DNA of 39,016 bases, taken from NCBI RefSeq assembly GCF_000424065.1, contig NZ_AUJE01000036.1, positions 1 to 39,016 on the forward strand. Direction: 5' to 3'. Below the pieces are notes generated by a model. It had not been told where the DNA came from, made no database searches, and worked only from the letters and a program-made list of their open reading frames with translations. This document shows, one piece after another, positions 7,733-17,100 of this stretch; position 1 is the first letter of the stretch, and the number at the start of each line of letters is the position of its first letter. The translations under genes and the position numbers were made by a program. Source of the DNA: Selenomonas ruminantium subsp. ruminantium ATCC 12561. GTDB taxonomy: Bacteria; Bacillota; Negativicutes; Selenomonadales; Selenomonadaceae.

Positions 7733-8686
7733 TTAAAACATATCCTTTTTCCACAGGGCATAAGCTCCCGTTATACTGATGCCAAAGGCTATCATCATAA
7801 TGTAGAAAAAGCCGTGGCTGTCATCGGTAAACGGCACCGGCACATTCATGCCGAAGAAGCTGGATACCACTGTGGGAATAGCGATGATAATCGTCATTGC
7901 CGCCAGGAACTTCATCACGAGGTTCTGGTTATTGGCAATAATGGACGTAAAGGTATCGGCCATACGGGCGAGAATCTTACTGTACATCTCCACCATTTCC
8001 TTGGCCTGCTTGTTCTCGATAATAACATCTTCCAGCAAATCCTCATCTTCCTCATACGCCTTGAGAATCGGCGTGAGGGCCGGATTATTGCGCATGCGCA
8101 AGAGCTTATCAAGCACCGCACCATTAGAACGGATAGCCGCGTTAAAATACGTCAGGCCTTTCTGCAGCTCCAACAGGCGCAGGATTTCGCTGTTCTTCAT
8201 ATCATGGCGCAACTGGTTTTCAATATCGTCGGAAAGCTTGCTAATCTGACGCAGATAGCGCAGATAGAAGGTCGCCGACTTGTACAAAATCTGGAACAAA
8301 AAGCGGGTTTTCTTGTAGGTACGGAAAAGCTTTGCCGTACGCTCATTGAACTCTGCCATAACCGGCGTTTCTTCCAGACAAACCGTGATGATATAGTCTT
8401 CGCTGACAATAATGGCCAAAGGCAGGGCATCGTAGCTGTCCTCGCCCCGGTTCACGGCTACGTTAGTCAGAACCATGACGGAATCATCCTCAATATCCGT
8501 ATGGGAACGCTCCTCATCATCGAGTGCGGAACGCAAAAAGTCCGGGTCAACCTCAGTGAGATTGCTGACCACTTTCAGCTCATAAGGCGTAGGGTCAACA
8601 ATATTTATCCAGGCCCCCTTCTCCAGGGTCTTAAGCGTCAACTCCTGCAAAGGGCCGCTTTCCAAGGATTTGTAAATCTTTAGCAT
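7733..8686 (-). CDS. corA: CorA family magnesium/divalent cation transporter
   Basis: 317 residues: a large cytoplasmic helical domain, then two C-terminal membrane segments. The signature GMN is at about 279-281 (SSFFGMNVPVP), at the end of the first membrane segment, and the protein ends in the basic KKDMF expected inside the cell. CorA pentamers carry Mg2+ (also Co2+/Ni2+) inward. Start ATG 8684-8686 with ribosome site GAGAGGAGAT. A leader of about 160 nt with competing helices lies upstream, suggesting control by an RNA element. It is followed by a DedA gene. Confidence 0.93.
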   Translation of the reverse strand: MLKIYKSLESGPLQELTLKTLEKGAWINIVDPTPYELKVVSNLTEVDPDFLRSALDDEERSHTDIEDDSVMVLTNVAVNRGEDSYDALPLAIIVSEDYIITVCLEETPVMAEFNERTAKLFRTYKKTRFLFQILYKSATFYLRYLRQISKLSDDIENQLRHDMKNSEILRLLELQKGLTYFNAAIRSNGAVLDKLLRMRNNPALTPILKAYEEDEDLLEDVIIENKQAKEMVEMYSKILARMADTFTSIIANNQNLVMKFLAAMTIIIAIPTVVSSFFGMNVPVPFTDDSHGFFYIMMIAFGISITGAYALWKKDMF

Positions 8687-8691
8687 GGATA

Positions 8692-8846
8692 TCTCCTCTC
8701 TATATGGAGAGCACCATGCCCATTATCTTATGCTGCCAGGATAATGGTGCTGACGCTCCCTATTGTAAATGTGCATCGCTTTGGTTTTACCGTATCAGGG
8801 TGATCGTCCATTATCCTCACCAGCCTTTCTGTCGAAATTTTTTCCG
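8692..8846 (-). promoter_or_regulatory. Structured corA leader with mutually exclusive helices
   Basis: Read on the minus strand, element 1 GGATAATGG (8808-8816), element 2 CCATTATCC (8739-8747) and element 3 GATAATGG (8720-8727) give two exclusive helices, 1:2 and 2:3. Helix 2:3 can be extended by GAGC (8755-8758) with GCTC (8709-8712). The same GCTCTC stretch can otherwise form a 5-bp hairpin, CTCTC/GAGAG (8707-8711 with 8696-8700), that touches the ribosome site at 8692-8697. This is the layout of a translational riboswitch or attenuator. I do not recognise the M-box consensus in it. Confidence 0.55.
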
Positions 8847-8852
8847 CCTACA

Positions 8853-8882
8853 ATTATAAACCTTGCAGCTCCCACTTGTCTA
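8853..8882 (-). promoter_or_regulatory. corA promoter
   Basis: On the minus strand: TAGACA (8877-8882), 18 bp, TATAAT (8853-8858). Transcription should start near 8846, giving a leader of about 160 nt before the corA ATG. Confidence 0.7.
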
Positions 8883-8906
8883 CAATAATTTCGCACAAAT
8901 AGAAGC

Positions 8907-8934
8907 GGAAAAAGCCTGCTGTCGGGCTTTTTCC
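8907..8934 (-). terminator. Terminator of the chemoreceptor gene
   Basis: GGAAAAAGCC (8907-8916) pairs perfectly with GGCTTTTTCC (8925-8934). The stem itself carries the T-run, and the hairpin lies 27 bp after the chemoreceptor stop. Confidence 0.8.
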
Positions 8935-8961
8935 GGTTCCGTATTTCTATGCTATTGAAGC

Positions 8962-10947
8962 TTACAATTTGAACTTGTTAATGGCAGCTTGCATATCCGA
9001 TGCCAAATGAGCAAGGGACTGGGAAGCAGCGGCTATTTCCTCGTTGGATGCCGACTGTTCTTCTGTCGATGCCGAAATCGAGGACGTATGGTCGGCCGTC
9101 CTGCGGCTGACGCTGTCAATGGAATCTACCGCATCGACGATATTTCCCGCCCCCGAGGATACGGAATTGACCGAAGTGCTGATTTCATCAATCTGATTGC
9201 GGATGTCGTTAACCTGTCCCATAATATCCTGGAACTGTTCGCCCACATCCCGAATGGCCTTGGCCCCCAGCTGGACTTCCGTCTTGCCTTCTTCCATAGC
9301 GGATACCGCATGGGCAGTATCCTTCTGAATGGTCAAAATGCGTTCCTTAATCTGCTCTGCCGATTCCTGAGATTCAGCAGCCAGCTTGCGCACTTCGTCC
9401 GCTACGACAGCAAAGCCCCGGCCATGTTCACCGGCACGAGCTGCCTCGATAGCGGCATTGAGTGCCAGAAGATTGGTCTGGTCGGCAATGGAAGAAATTG
9501 CCTCCACAATCTGTCCGATTTGCTGGGAACTTTCGCCCAAAGTACGCACCACATCCGCAGAGTTCATAACACTCGTTTCGATATGGGCCATCTTGGTCGT
9601 GGCATCCTTCATGAGCATCTCACCCTGCTTGGCGGCCTCTGATGTGCTTACTGCCGCATCCGTAACCTTTTTGGTCTTTTCCGTCATGGCGGTGATGTCA
9701 ATAAAGACTGCATCCACATTCTTCTTGGCACCGTCAATATCAGCCAGCTGCCGATCCATCCCATTCGATACTTCGCCGATGGTTTCTGCCACATGAACAG
9801 AGGCATCTGCCGACTGCTGCGCATTAGCCGTAAGTTCTTCAGACGCTGCCGCCACCTGTTCCGATGTAGCCGCCATCTTACTGATTAAGTCATGCAGATG
9901 TTCCTGCATGGTGTTAAATGCCCGCGTCATCGAGCCGATTTCGTCTTCAGACTCCACAGGCAACTGCGGTACGCGCAAATTGCCATCAGCCAACTGGCTG
10001 GCTTGACCTTCCAGCGCCACAATAGGTTTGGTAATCCGGGCCGCAAAGGTAAGGCACATACCCATTACAAGCAACAGGCCTACCACAATCAGCACACCAT
10101 AAATGAGCCGCAAACGCTGAATCGGTGCAAATACAAAATCGGTCGGCACAGCCATGCCAATCAACCAGCCGGTAGTCGGTACCGTCGTATAGGCAAAAAG
10201 CTGTTCTGCTCCATCCGCATCCGTATAGGTGAAATAACCGCTGCCAGTCTGGAACATGCTGTCCAGTTTCTCCCCTACACCCTTGATGTCCTTTGCTTCA
10301 GACATAGGCTGTTCCTTGCCAGACGTTGCTAAAAGTTTGCCCGTCTTTTCAACAATATAGCCTATCCCCTGATTGCGATACTTGATATGCTGTACCTGTT
10401 CTTTCAGCACCGTCAAGGTAATATCGCCGCAGATGGCACCGCGGAACTGCTTGTTTTCTCCATAGAACGGAGCTACTGCCGACACAACCAAATCGCCGGT
10501 ACTCTTACTGGTATATACATCCGTATAAACGGTCTTGCCGGCCTCGCGTGCCTGCGCATACCAGGGACGCTTGCGCGGGTCAGTCTTGCCCGTTTCATCC
10601 GGGCTGTTATACGGCAGGAACATGCCGTTCTCATCGCCACGGGTCATCTCCTGAATGTCCTTATCGGACGCAGCCACACTCAGGAGCATTTTCATGTCCT
10701 CATTGTCAAATTCCAGGCCGCTCTTTTCCACATCGGTCATCAAATCTGCCTGTGAAGTAACCGGCTTAGCTTTCTCACGCAGCCAGCCATCCACTAACTC
10801 TCGTTCCGTGTTGACATTGGCCACAATCTCCTCGTTTACTGCCTCCGACAGATTATCGTAAGCTGTAAAGTAGCCTGTTACCGATACAATGGTCAATATA
10901 ATGCCCACTATACCTGCCAGCACAATGAACTTCTGCTTAATACCCAT
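8962..10947 (-). CDS. Methyl-accepting chemotaxis protein with dCache sensor
   Basis: 661 residues. Layout: membrane segment about 8-30; periplasmic dCache-type sensor about 40-275 with the typical RKRPWYAQA (about 125-133), TDVYTS and AVAPFYG; second membrane segment about 282-304; HAMP about 305-358; cytoplasmic signalling domain to the end, with the conserved hairpin [20 protein letters not shown] (about 492-511) that contacts CheA/CheW. dCache sensors often bind amino acids or carboxylates, but the ligand cannot be read here. Start ATG 10945-10947 with AGGGAGTG upstream. It is a single-gene unit, away from cheR, which lies about 12 kb to the right. No C-terminal CheR-tether pentapeptide is seen. 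Confidence 0.93.
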   Translation of the reverse strand: MGIKQKFIVLAGIVGIILTIVSVTGYFTAYDNLSEAVNEEIVANVNTERELVDGWLREKAKPVTSQADLMTDVEKSGLEFDNEDMKMLLSVAASDKDIQEMTRGDENGMFLPYNSPDETGKTDPRKRPWYAQAREAGKTVYTDVYTSKSTGDLVVSAVAPFYGENKQFRGAICGDITLTVLKEQVQHIKYRNQGIGYIVEKTGKLLATSGKEQPMSEAKDIKGVGEKLDSMFQTGSGYFTYTDADGAEQLFAYTTVPTTGWLIGMAVPTDFVFAPIQRLRLIYGVLIVVGLLLVMGMCLTFAARITKPIVALEGQASQLADGNLRVPQLPVESEDEIGSMTRAFNTMQEHLHDLISKMAATSEQVAAASEELTANAQQSADASVHVAETIGEVSNGMDRQLADIDGAKKNVDAVFIDITAMTEKTKKVTDAAVSTSEAAKQGEMLMKDATTKMAHIETSVMNSADVVRTLGESSQQIGQIVEAISSIADQTNLLALNAAIEAARAGEHGRGFAVVADEVRKLAAESQESAEQIKERILTIQKDTAHAVSAMEEGKTEVQLGAKAIRDVGEQFQDIMGQVNDIRNQIDEISTSVNSVSSGAGNIVDAVDSIDSVSRRTADHTSSISASTEEQSASNEEIAAASQSLAHLASDMQAAINKFKL

Positions 10948-11087
10948 GTTTTCACTCCCTTACATTTTACCTCATCGTCAACCTTGATTTATACCCATTT
11001 GAAACAACTAATTCTACACACAACCTAAAATATCCTGCTGGATTTTGGTAGGATAAAATATATTTTTTCCCAAAATATCAAAATATC

Positions 11088-11126
11088 AAAAAAGCGCCGA
11101 CCAGTCAAAAATGACCAGTCAGCGCT
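11088..11126 (-). terminator. tmRNA terminator
   Basis: The minus-strand RNA folds into a 15-bp stem (AGCGCTGACTGGTCA with TGACTGGTCGGCGCT, three G-U pairs) followed by TTTTTT. The G-U pairs are only allowed in the minus-strand transcript, which confirms the direction. Confidence 0.9.
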
Positions 11127-11137
11127 GATATCGCGTT

Positions 11138-11476
11138 TGGTGGAGATGAGGAGAATCGAACTCCTGTCCGAAATACATCCACATCACAAGGCATTATCGC
11201 AATAGCTGGAGTATGCCAGCATCATAGAAGCGCAACTCTGGGATTCAGAGTTCCCCACCACCTTGTTTTGCGAAAACAAGGAAAACTGCTGCGCTTATTT
11301 GAAACCCTCAGCCCTGCCCGCAGCTAGTGATACCGAGGGGGCTGCTAAGCCGAAGCTTAGGCAGCGTATGCGTAATCGAATTCGTCAATTACATTTAGCG
11401 GTTAAGAGTTAGGCTTCATAACCATTGGCCTGCGAACCTCGTGGCTTCAATACCCCGTCGAAACCATTACATCCCC
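11138..11476 (-). ncRNA. ssrA: Transfer-messenger RNA (tmRNA)
   Basis: 339 nt. The 5' end GGGGATG pairs with CATCTCC before the 3' ACCA, forming the tRNA-like acceptor; TGGTTTCGACGGGG and the T-arm GGAGTTCGATTCTCC are hallmark tmRNA sequences. The tag frame ends at 11357-11359 and reads ...NVIDEFDYAYAA-stop (codons 11360-11395); the first tag residue is not certain. Its AYAA end resembles the hydrophobic ALAA ends that ClpXP reads. tmRNA with SmpB rescues stalled ribosomes. Promoter: TTGACA (11520-11525), 18 bp, TATGCT (11496-11501). A strong terminator lies 3' of it. Confidence 0.97.
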
Positions 11477-11495
11477 AAATTCAATTGTATAGATA

Positions 11496-11525
11496 AGCAT
11501 AGCATACATAGGCGATTTCTGTCAA
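11496..11525 (-). promoter_or_regulatory. tmRNA promoter
   Basis: On the minus strand: TTGACA (11520-11525), 18-bp spacer, TATGCT (11496-11501), about 20 bp before the mature 5' end. Confidence 0.8.
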
Positions 11526-11684
11526 CGAAAATCTCAGCATTGACGGAAAACAACTGAAAATGATTGCTTTTTAATCAAAATATAATTCTCTTCTTAGCAG
11601 ATTCCAAGAATCGGCGCGTAGGATAAGAGTCATGGAAAAAAGCCCCAAGGATGGTCTGTTACATTTTGAAAGGGGATTATCTCA

Positions 11685-11948
11685 ATGAACAAGAAACTTT
11701 TTGCCGCAGCAGCTCTTGCCGCAACCACTTTTACCGCAGGTCTTATCGGCAATGTCGCCAATGCTAACCCAGCACCGGCTCCCAAAGCTCCTGTCATGCA
11801 ACAACAGCAGGACAAGCAGGATGTAAAAGCACCGAAAGCTGAGCCGCAGAAAAATGACGTAAAAAAACAGGACAAAAATAAAACCGTCAACGAAAAACAG
11901 CCAAAACCGCAGCAGGAAAAAGAACAGCAGCCGCCAAAGGCTCGCTAA
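11685..11948 (+). CDS. Small exported Lys/Pro/Gln-rich protein
   Basis: 87 residues. Residues 1-27 are a clear signal peptide (MNKKLFAAAALAATTFTAGL, then AxA cleavage at VANA-NPAP). The mature 60 residues are low complexity: Lys, Gln, Pro, Ala, Asp and Glu with almost no hydrophobic residues, so it should be disordered, highly charged and exported. The ribosome site AAAGGGG precedes ATG 11685, and a strong terminator follows, so it is a real single-gene unit. Function unknown; wall or outer-membrane binding is possible, as the repeats of K and P resemble spacer regions. TATAAT at 11581-11586 may be its -10 box, but no good -35 is seen. Confidence 0.75.
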   Translation: MNKKLFAAAALAATTFTAGLIGNVANANPAPAPKAPVMQQQQDKQDVKAPKAEPQKNDVKKQDKNKTVNEKQPKPQQEKEQQPPKAR

Positions 11949-11952
11949 TAAC

Positions 11953-11997
11953 TACGGGGATGTGACTATGAAATCCATGGTCACATCCCCGTTTTTT
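11953..11997 (+). terminator. Terminator of the small exported protein gene
   Basis: ACGGGGATGTGAC pairs with GTCACATCCCCGT around a loop, followed by TTTTTT. Confidence 0.92.
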
Positions 11998-12001
11998 CGC
12001 G

Positions 12002-12056
12002 TTTAACACGCGCGTGCGTTGAATGCATTGATTTTTAACACACGCGTGTGTTAAAA
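12002..12056. promoter_or_regulatory. Paired operator-like palindromes
   Basis: A perfect 24-bp palindrome lies at 12033-12056 (TTTTAACACACG and its complement). A related imperfect dyad, TTTAACACGCGCGTGCGTTG, starts at 12002. Their centres are 33 bp apart, three helical turns, so proteins bound to both would face the same side. They sit directly before the ATG of the broken Rrf2-type gene and are likely its former operators. Confidence 0.7.
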
Positions 12057-12057
12057 T

Positions 12058-12260
12058 ATGAAATTCTCCACCGCGACTTCACGATTTACGAATTGATGGT
12101 GCTCAGCCAGCTTAAAGGGAATCAATTTCTGACCTGTCAGGAACTCTCTGCCCACACAGGCATTCCCTCCTTCTTCCTGCCACATCTTACAAAACAGGCT
12201 GTGAAGTTACGGATATTCAATCCGCAGCTTCACAGCCTGTTCATACACGTATATAATTGA
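12058..12260 (+). pseudogene. Frameshifted and truncated Rrf2-type regulator
   Basis: ATG 12058 opens with MKFST, the classic start of Rrf2 proteins, but hits a stop after 12 codons. In the next frame, from about 12075, the rest of an Rrf2-like winged helix continues: DFTIYELMVLSQLKGNQFLT, then ELSAHTGIPSFFLPHLTKQA. Restoring one C in the ACC-CGC run near 12070-12074 would join them as MKFSTRDFTIYEL. After about 50 residues the likeness ends, and the frame runs into the terminator of the RhuM gene (12194-12243). No ribosome site is seen. Rrf2 proteins are usually about 130-150 residues with an Fe-S or ligand-binding tail, so both a frameshift and a truncation are present. A sequencing error could explain the first but not the second. 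Confidence 0.7.
12192..12243 (-). terminator. Terminator of the RhuM-family gene
   Basis: AACAGGCTGTGAAG pairs exactly with CTTCACAGCCTGTT (14 bp), with a further CGGAT/ATCCG stem inside. On the minus strand it is followed by TTTG. It lies just after the RhuM stop. Confidence 0.85.
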
Positions 12261-12264
12261 CTGA

Positions 12265-13299
12265 TTATTTGTCCTGCAATGTATTATCGGCTTCCATCAT
12301 CAGCCTGTCAAAATCGCTGATATAAGCCTTATCCTGCAAAACTCTGTACTGTTCAAATTCACTTTCAGCAAAAGCTTTGGCTATAGCCGCTGATACTTTG
12401 CCTTTATCATGTAGGATTTCCGCATCGTTGAACTGCAGGAAAGCATCCAGTTTATCTGCCCAATCAGCCATGGTCATCGGAATATGACGGCGGGCTTGAC
12501 GGGTGGCATAATCCAGATACATTGTGACAATCTCGTTAAGTTCCTGCATCTCTTCTTTAGCCAAATAGTTTTTGGCAATCGACACATCAGCCTTTACGAT
12601 TTTGCCGTCAGGGGCATTTTTCCATGATGTCAGTCCCATATGTTCCTTTTTATGGTCAGCCCTCTGCATGATAAGTTCTGCGGCGGTACTGCCATGGACA
12701 GCATAGTGCATTTTATTCTGCACCGTGGCAAAGAACTCTCGCGTTGTCTTGCTATCCAGCGTGTAATCAACCGCTGTAGCATAGATATCCGTGATTTTCT
12801 GATAGAAACGCCGCTCACTGGCACGAATCTCTTGAATCTCAGATATCAGATGGTCGAAATAATCTTCGTCAAAAATCTGACCGTTAATCAAACGATTCTT
12901 ATCCAGCACATAGCCTTGCTTGGCAAAGGTGTCCAAAACTTTTGTAGCCCATTGGCGGAACTGAATAGCACGCTGAGAATTCACCTTATACCCAACAGCA
13001 ATAATTGCTGACAATGAGTAGAACTTGTATTGATATGTTTTACCGTTATCTGCAACTTGTGCAATTTTTGCACAAGTTGAACCCTCATCCAATTCCCCAT
13101 CTTCAAATACTTTTTTCAGATGCTTGCCAATAACACTACGGTCAACATCAAACAGTTCTCCCATTGCCTTCTGCGTCAACCATACATCATGGTCTTGCAC
13201 ACGCACTTCGATAGAATCCGCCCCGGCATCTTTAGTGAATACCAGAAAATCTACTGTACTGTTGCGGATGTTTGCCTTATTCTTTTTATCATTTTCCAT
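12265..13299 (-). CDS. RhuM family virulence-type protein
   Basis: 344 residues. The N-terminal part (about 25-125) carries a DNA-binding-like region (VWLTQKAMGELFDVDRSVIG, FYSLSAIIAVGYKVNSQRAI) typical of the RhuM family, named from a Salmonella pathogenicity island and widespread in genomic islands; its biochemical role is unknown. The rest is helical (SERRFYQKITDIYATAVDY, MYLDYATRQARRHIPMTMAD). It stands 17 bp after the ZIP gene, so it may be read from the addBA operon or on its own. Start ATG 13297-13299 with GAAGGGAAG upstream. The neighbouring Rrf2 pseudogene suggests this gene arrived by insertion. No restriction-modification genes are nearby. Confidence 0.88.
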   Translation of the reverse strand: MENDKKNKANIRNSTVDFLVFTKDAGADSIEVRVQDHDVWLTQKAMGELFDVDRSVIGKHLKKVFEDGELDEGSTCAKIAQVADNGKTYQYKFYSLSAIIAVGYKVNSQRAIQFRQWATKVLDTFAKQGYVLDKNRLINGQIFDEDYFDHLISEIQEIRASERRFYQKITDIYATAVDYTLDSKTTREFFATVQNKMHYAVHGSTAAELIMQRADHKKEHMGLTSWKNAPDGKIVKADVSIAKNYLAKEEMQELNEIVTMYLDYATRQARRHIPMTMADWADKLDAFLQFNDAEILHDKGKVSAAIAKAFAESEFEQYRVLQDKAYISDFDRLMMEADNTLQDK

Positions 13300-13316
13300 T
13301 CGTTACTTCCCTTCTT

Positions 13317-14099
13317 TCACCCCAGTGCCACATCCAAGGTCATCATCAAGGTGAACCCTATAGCAAAAGTAACAACACCGATATTACTGTGTTCGCCTGC
13401 GGACATTTCGGGAATCAGTTCTTCCACCACCACATAAATCATGGCTCCGGCGGCAAACGCCAAAAGATAGGGCAGAATGGGCAGGACAAGGCTGGCGGCG
13501 GCGATGGTCAGCAGGGCGCCGATAGGTTCGACTATGCCTGAAAGCATACCACTGACAAACGCCTTATGCTTACTCATTCCTTCCGCCCGCAGGGGCAGGG
13601 AGATAATCGCCCCTTCAGGAAAGTTCTGTATGGCGATGCCGATGGACAGCGCCAAGGCACCGCTCAGCGTGATATCGGCATTGCCCGCCAGCCAGCCGGC
13701 AAAGACTACACCTACCGCCATTCCTTCAGGGATATTGTGGAGCGTTACCGCCAGCAACAGCATGATGTTTTTGGGCAGTTTGCATTTTATCCCCTCTGCC
13801 TCCTGCGCATCCATATGCAGATGCGGAATGATATGGTCAAGGGCCAGCAGGAAAAGCGTTCCTGCCCAAAAGCCAATAACCGCGGGCAAAAAGGCCAGCT
13901 TGCCCATAGCCGCACTGCCTTCCATCGCAGGAATCAACAGGCTCCAGACGGACGCGGCCACCATAACGCCGGCAGCAAAGCCGGTCAGTCCCTTTTGCAC
14001 GCCTGTTTTCAATTCTTTTTTCAGTATGTAAACACAGGCGGCACCAAATGTAGTTCCCAAAAAGGGAATCAACAGCCCTTGCAATACTTCGACTGACAA
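13317..14099 (-). CDS. ZIP family metal transporter
   Basis: 260 residues with about eight membrane segments. HNIPEG (TLHNIPEGMAVG) and QNFPEG (AIQNFPEGAIIS) are the metal-binding helices of ZIP transporters of the ZupT/GufA type, which import Zn2+ and related ions. A His-rich loop (DHIIPHLHMDAQEAEG) between segments may bind metal. The start is TTG 14097-14099 with a strong GGAGGAG 6 nt before it. It lies 12 bp after addA and is thus the third gene of the addBA unit, though no functional link is known. Confidence 0.92.
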   Translation of the reverse strand: MSVEVLQGLLIPFLGTTFGAACVYILKKELKTGVQKGLTGFAAGVMVAASVWSLLIPAMEGSAAMGKLAFLPAVIGFWAGTLFLLALDHIIPHLHMDAQEAEGIKCKLPKNIMLLLAVTLHNIPEGMAVGVVFAGWLAGNADITLSGALALSIGIAIQNFPEGAIISLPLRAEGMSKHKAFVSGMLSGIVEPIGALLTIAAASLVLPILPYLLAFAAGAMIYVVVEELIPEMSAGEHSNIGVVTFAIGFTLMMTLDVALG

Positions 14100-14111
14100 G
14101 TAAACTCCTCC

Positions 14112-17100
14112 TTAATCGACCTTATCCATAGGAACAAAACTGCCATTCTGCAACAGGTAGAGATAGGTTTTATCCACCTTGCGCCCCAATATTGCTTCCA
14201 CAGCATTTTTATACATATCCAGCTGAATCTGATACCGACGCCGGATGCGGTCAGGGTCGGTCAGTTTGTCGGTTTTATAGTCAATAAGGATAAGCTTGCC
14301 ATCAGCCGTTTCCGCCAACAGGTCAATAACGCCCTGCGTGAAGACCAGTTCCGTTTCTTCCTGCACTTCGGGATAAAAGTCCTTGGCCTTCAGCATCCGG
14401 CTGAAGGGCAGTTCCCGATAGACATAGGGGGCACTCTGCACCAATCTGCCGATTTCCGATGTGAAGAATCCCTGTATGCCTTTGATATAGACCACTTTGC
14501 CTGCACCTTCCGGCAAAATGCCCTTGGCTTCCATATTGGCTACCTGCTTTTTGATTCCCTGAAAGCTGATATCGCCGGCAAAGTCAAGCCGCTGCATAAC
14601 CGTATGCATGATGGTACCGCGTTCCATTGCCGAGAGCGTTTTCGCCTGTTCCTGCATAAAGCGCGGGCGCGGCCAATCGGCCTCATCGACTTTAGCCGTA
14701 TCAGTTGCTGCCGGTTCTTCTGCCGGAACTGCTTCCAGTTCCTCATCTTCATTCATCACGATTAACTGCCGGGCGTTTGGCACTTCTTCATCCCAGGCAT
14801 GACTTTCGGCAAAACGCCGCTTGATTTCCGTTACGGTAAGTTTGGCCGGAACATGGGCAAGGCCTCTATCTGCATACTGCCAGCCCAACATAGCCTCCAC
14901 TGCCTCTTTATTCGGTGATGAGGGCATCGGCGACAGGGTGGCTGCCGCTTGCAGTAAAGCGTCCTGCTCGCGTTTTTTCTCTGTGCCATCGGTCACATCT
15001 GCCGCCGGACAGAGGTTAATCTTGACCTGCGCTTCAGGTTCCAGCTGCTTTTCTAGCCCGCCGGCGGCACTTATCCCGGCCAATTCCCATAACGGCACCG
15101 CTGCACTATGACGGCACAACGCGGCGGCTACCCAGTCGAGATAGCTGTCTGCCTTGGCAATGGCAAAATCCGGCAGTTGTGCTTCGTCACGTTCCACATA
15201 ACGGCAATAGCCTTTGGCCTTTTTCTCCGTATTCTTAGCCGGCAGTACACCAGTCAGAATGAGTTTTTCTCTGGCGCGCGTCATGGCCACATAGAGGATG
15301 CGCATTTCCTCGGCCTTGGATTCAGCACGGATTTTCGCCGCCACCGATTGCCAGGGCAGGGATTTATAGATTTGCCTCCCCGTATTAGAGCGCTGGGCAA
15401 GGCGCACGCCAATGCCGAGTTCCTTGTGCAGCAGGAACGTTCCCTGCGCGTCACGCAAATTGAATTTTTTGGCCATATCGGCCACAATCACCACGGGGAA
15501 TTCCAAACCTTTACTGCGATGAATGCTCATAATCCGCACGACATTTTCACTGGCGCCCAATGTACGGGCAACCGCCAAATCGGTATCCCGTTTCTGCAAA
15601 TTTTCAATAAAGCGCAGGAAACGGAACAGCCCGCGGTAATTGCTCCGTTCAAATTCTGCGGCGCGGTCGGCGAGCATGCGCAGATTCGCCTGCCGCAAGA
15701 GACCGCCTTTCAGGCCGCCCACATAGTCATAATAGCCGGTTTCGCGGTATAACAGCCAGATGAGCTCCGGCACGCTATGACTGACGGCAAACTCACGCCA
15801 GCGGGCCAGTTCTTCCTGAAAAGCTGCCGTACGGGCAGCCAGCTTCTTGGGCAGTTTGCTGTCCAGCGAAAAGCTGGCCAGCAGACCGTCATACAAATCA
15901 CCTGTTGCCGAAGCCAAGCGGATTTTCGTCAAATCCGTCATGGAAAAGCCGCCAATCGGCGAAGCCAGCACAGCCGCCAAGGGAATATCCTGCCGCACGT
16001 TGTCAATCACGGTTAGCAGCGCCAATATCAGGCGCACTTCCGGCGCTTCAAAATAACCGCCATCTACATCGGCATAAGCCGGAACGCTGTTTTTCCGCAG
16101 GGCTTCCAGCAGGATATTGGCCTTGCCGCTCACCGCGCGCATAAGTACAGCAATATCGCGATAAGCCAATGAACGATAAGTATTGCTGTCCTTGTCCAGA
16201 ACCATATAGCCCCGCTCTATAAGACGGCCAATCCGGCGGGCAATATAGGCCGCTTCGAGCTTGAAGCCGGACAGGTCTTCGCCATCCTCCTCGGTCGCCG
16301 ACTTATCTTCCTTTTCCTGTTCTTCCTGCTGAATCAAATCCAATTCCAGCGCCCCATCGGCGCCCGCAAAAGTATGTTCATGGGCCGGATAATTTGCGCC
16401 GGGATAAAGCTTACTGCGGTCATCATACTCTATTTCTGCCGCGCCTTTGGTCATAATCTGGTCAAAGACAAAGTTAATCGGCGCCAGCACCTCACTGCGG
16501 CTGCGGAAATTCTGTTTCATGGTAATCAGCAGATTTTTGTCCTCTGCCCCCGGTTCTTCGGGGAAGCTTTCGTATTTTGCCTGAAAGAGATACGGGTCGG
16601 CCAAACGGAAGCGATAAATGCTCTGCTTCACATCGCCCACGGTAAAGCGGTTGTTTTCCTGAGCAATCAGATTGAGGATGGCCTCCTGTACGCCATTGGT
16701 ATCCTGATACTCATCGACCATGATGGATTTATATTTTTCCCGCAGGGCAAGGGCTATCGGCGTTGGCATAACCTCTCCTTCATTATCCGCACAAAGTATC
16801 GCCAGCGCAAAATGTTCCAAATCGTTGAAATCCAAAATATTGCGCTCTTTCTTCGCCGCCTGCAACGCCCTGCCGAAGTCGAGCGCCAAACCTGCATAGA
16901 TTGCTGCAGTCTTATGGTTGAGTGCAATATCTTCCTCAATCTGTTCGGCCTGCTGATTGAGGTAAGTATCGGCAAATTTTTTCAGCGCTTTCTTTACAGC
17001 ATCGCGGCGTTCATCAAACTGTTTCCGCACATCGGGATACAGATTTTTCAAATCGCCATAAACTTTGCCCCGCATGGCCAGCCAGGAAAATTTGCTCACC

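Noticed and set aside
7814-8683. A 289-codon open frame on the plus strand opposite corA
   Set aside because: It is the mirror of a clear CorA gene, has no family pattern and no ribosome site; its codons are those of the other strand.
8692-8846. corA leader as a standard M-box riboswitch
   Set aside because: The conserved M-box stretches that I know from mgtE/ykoK leaders were not found; kept as an unclassified leader.
11540-11586. TTGACG (11540) with TATAAT (11581) as promoter of the small exported protein
   Set aside because: The spacing of 35 bp is far too long; the -10 alone is only a candidate.
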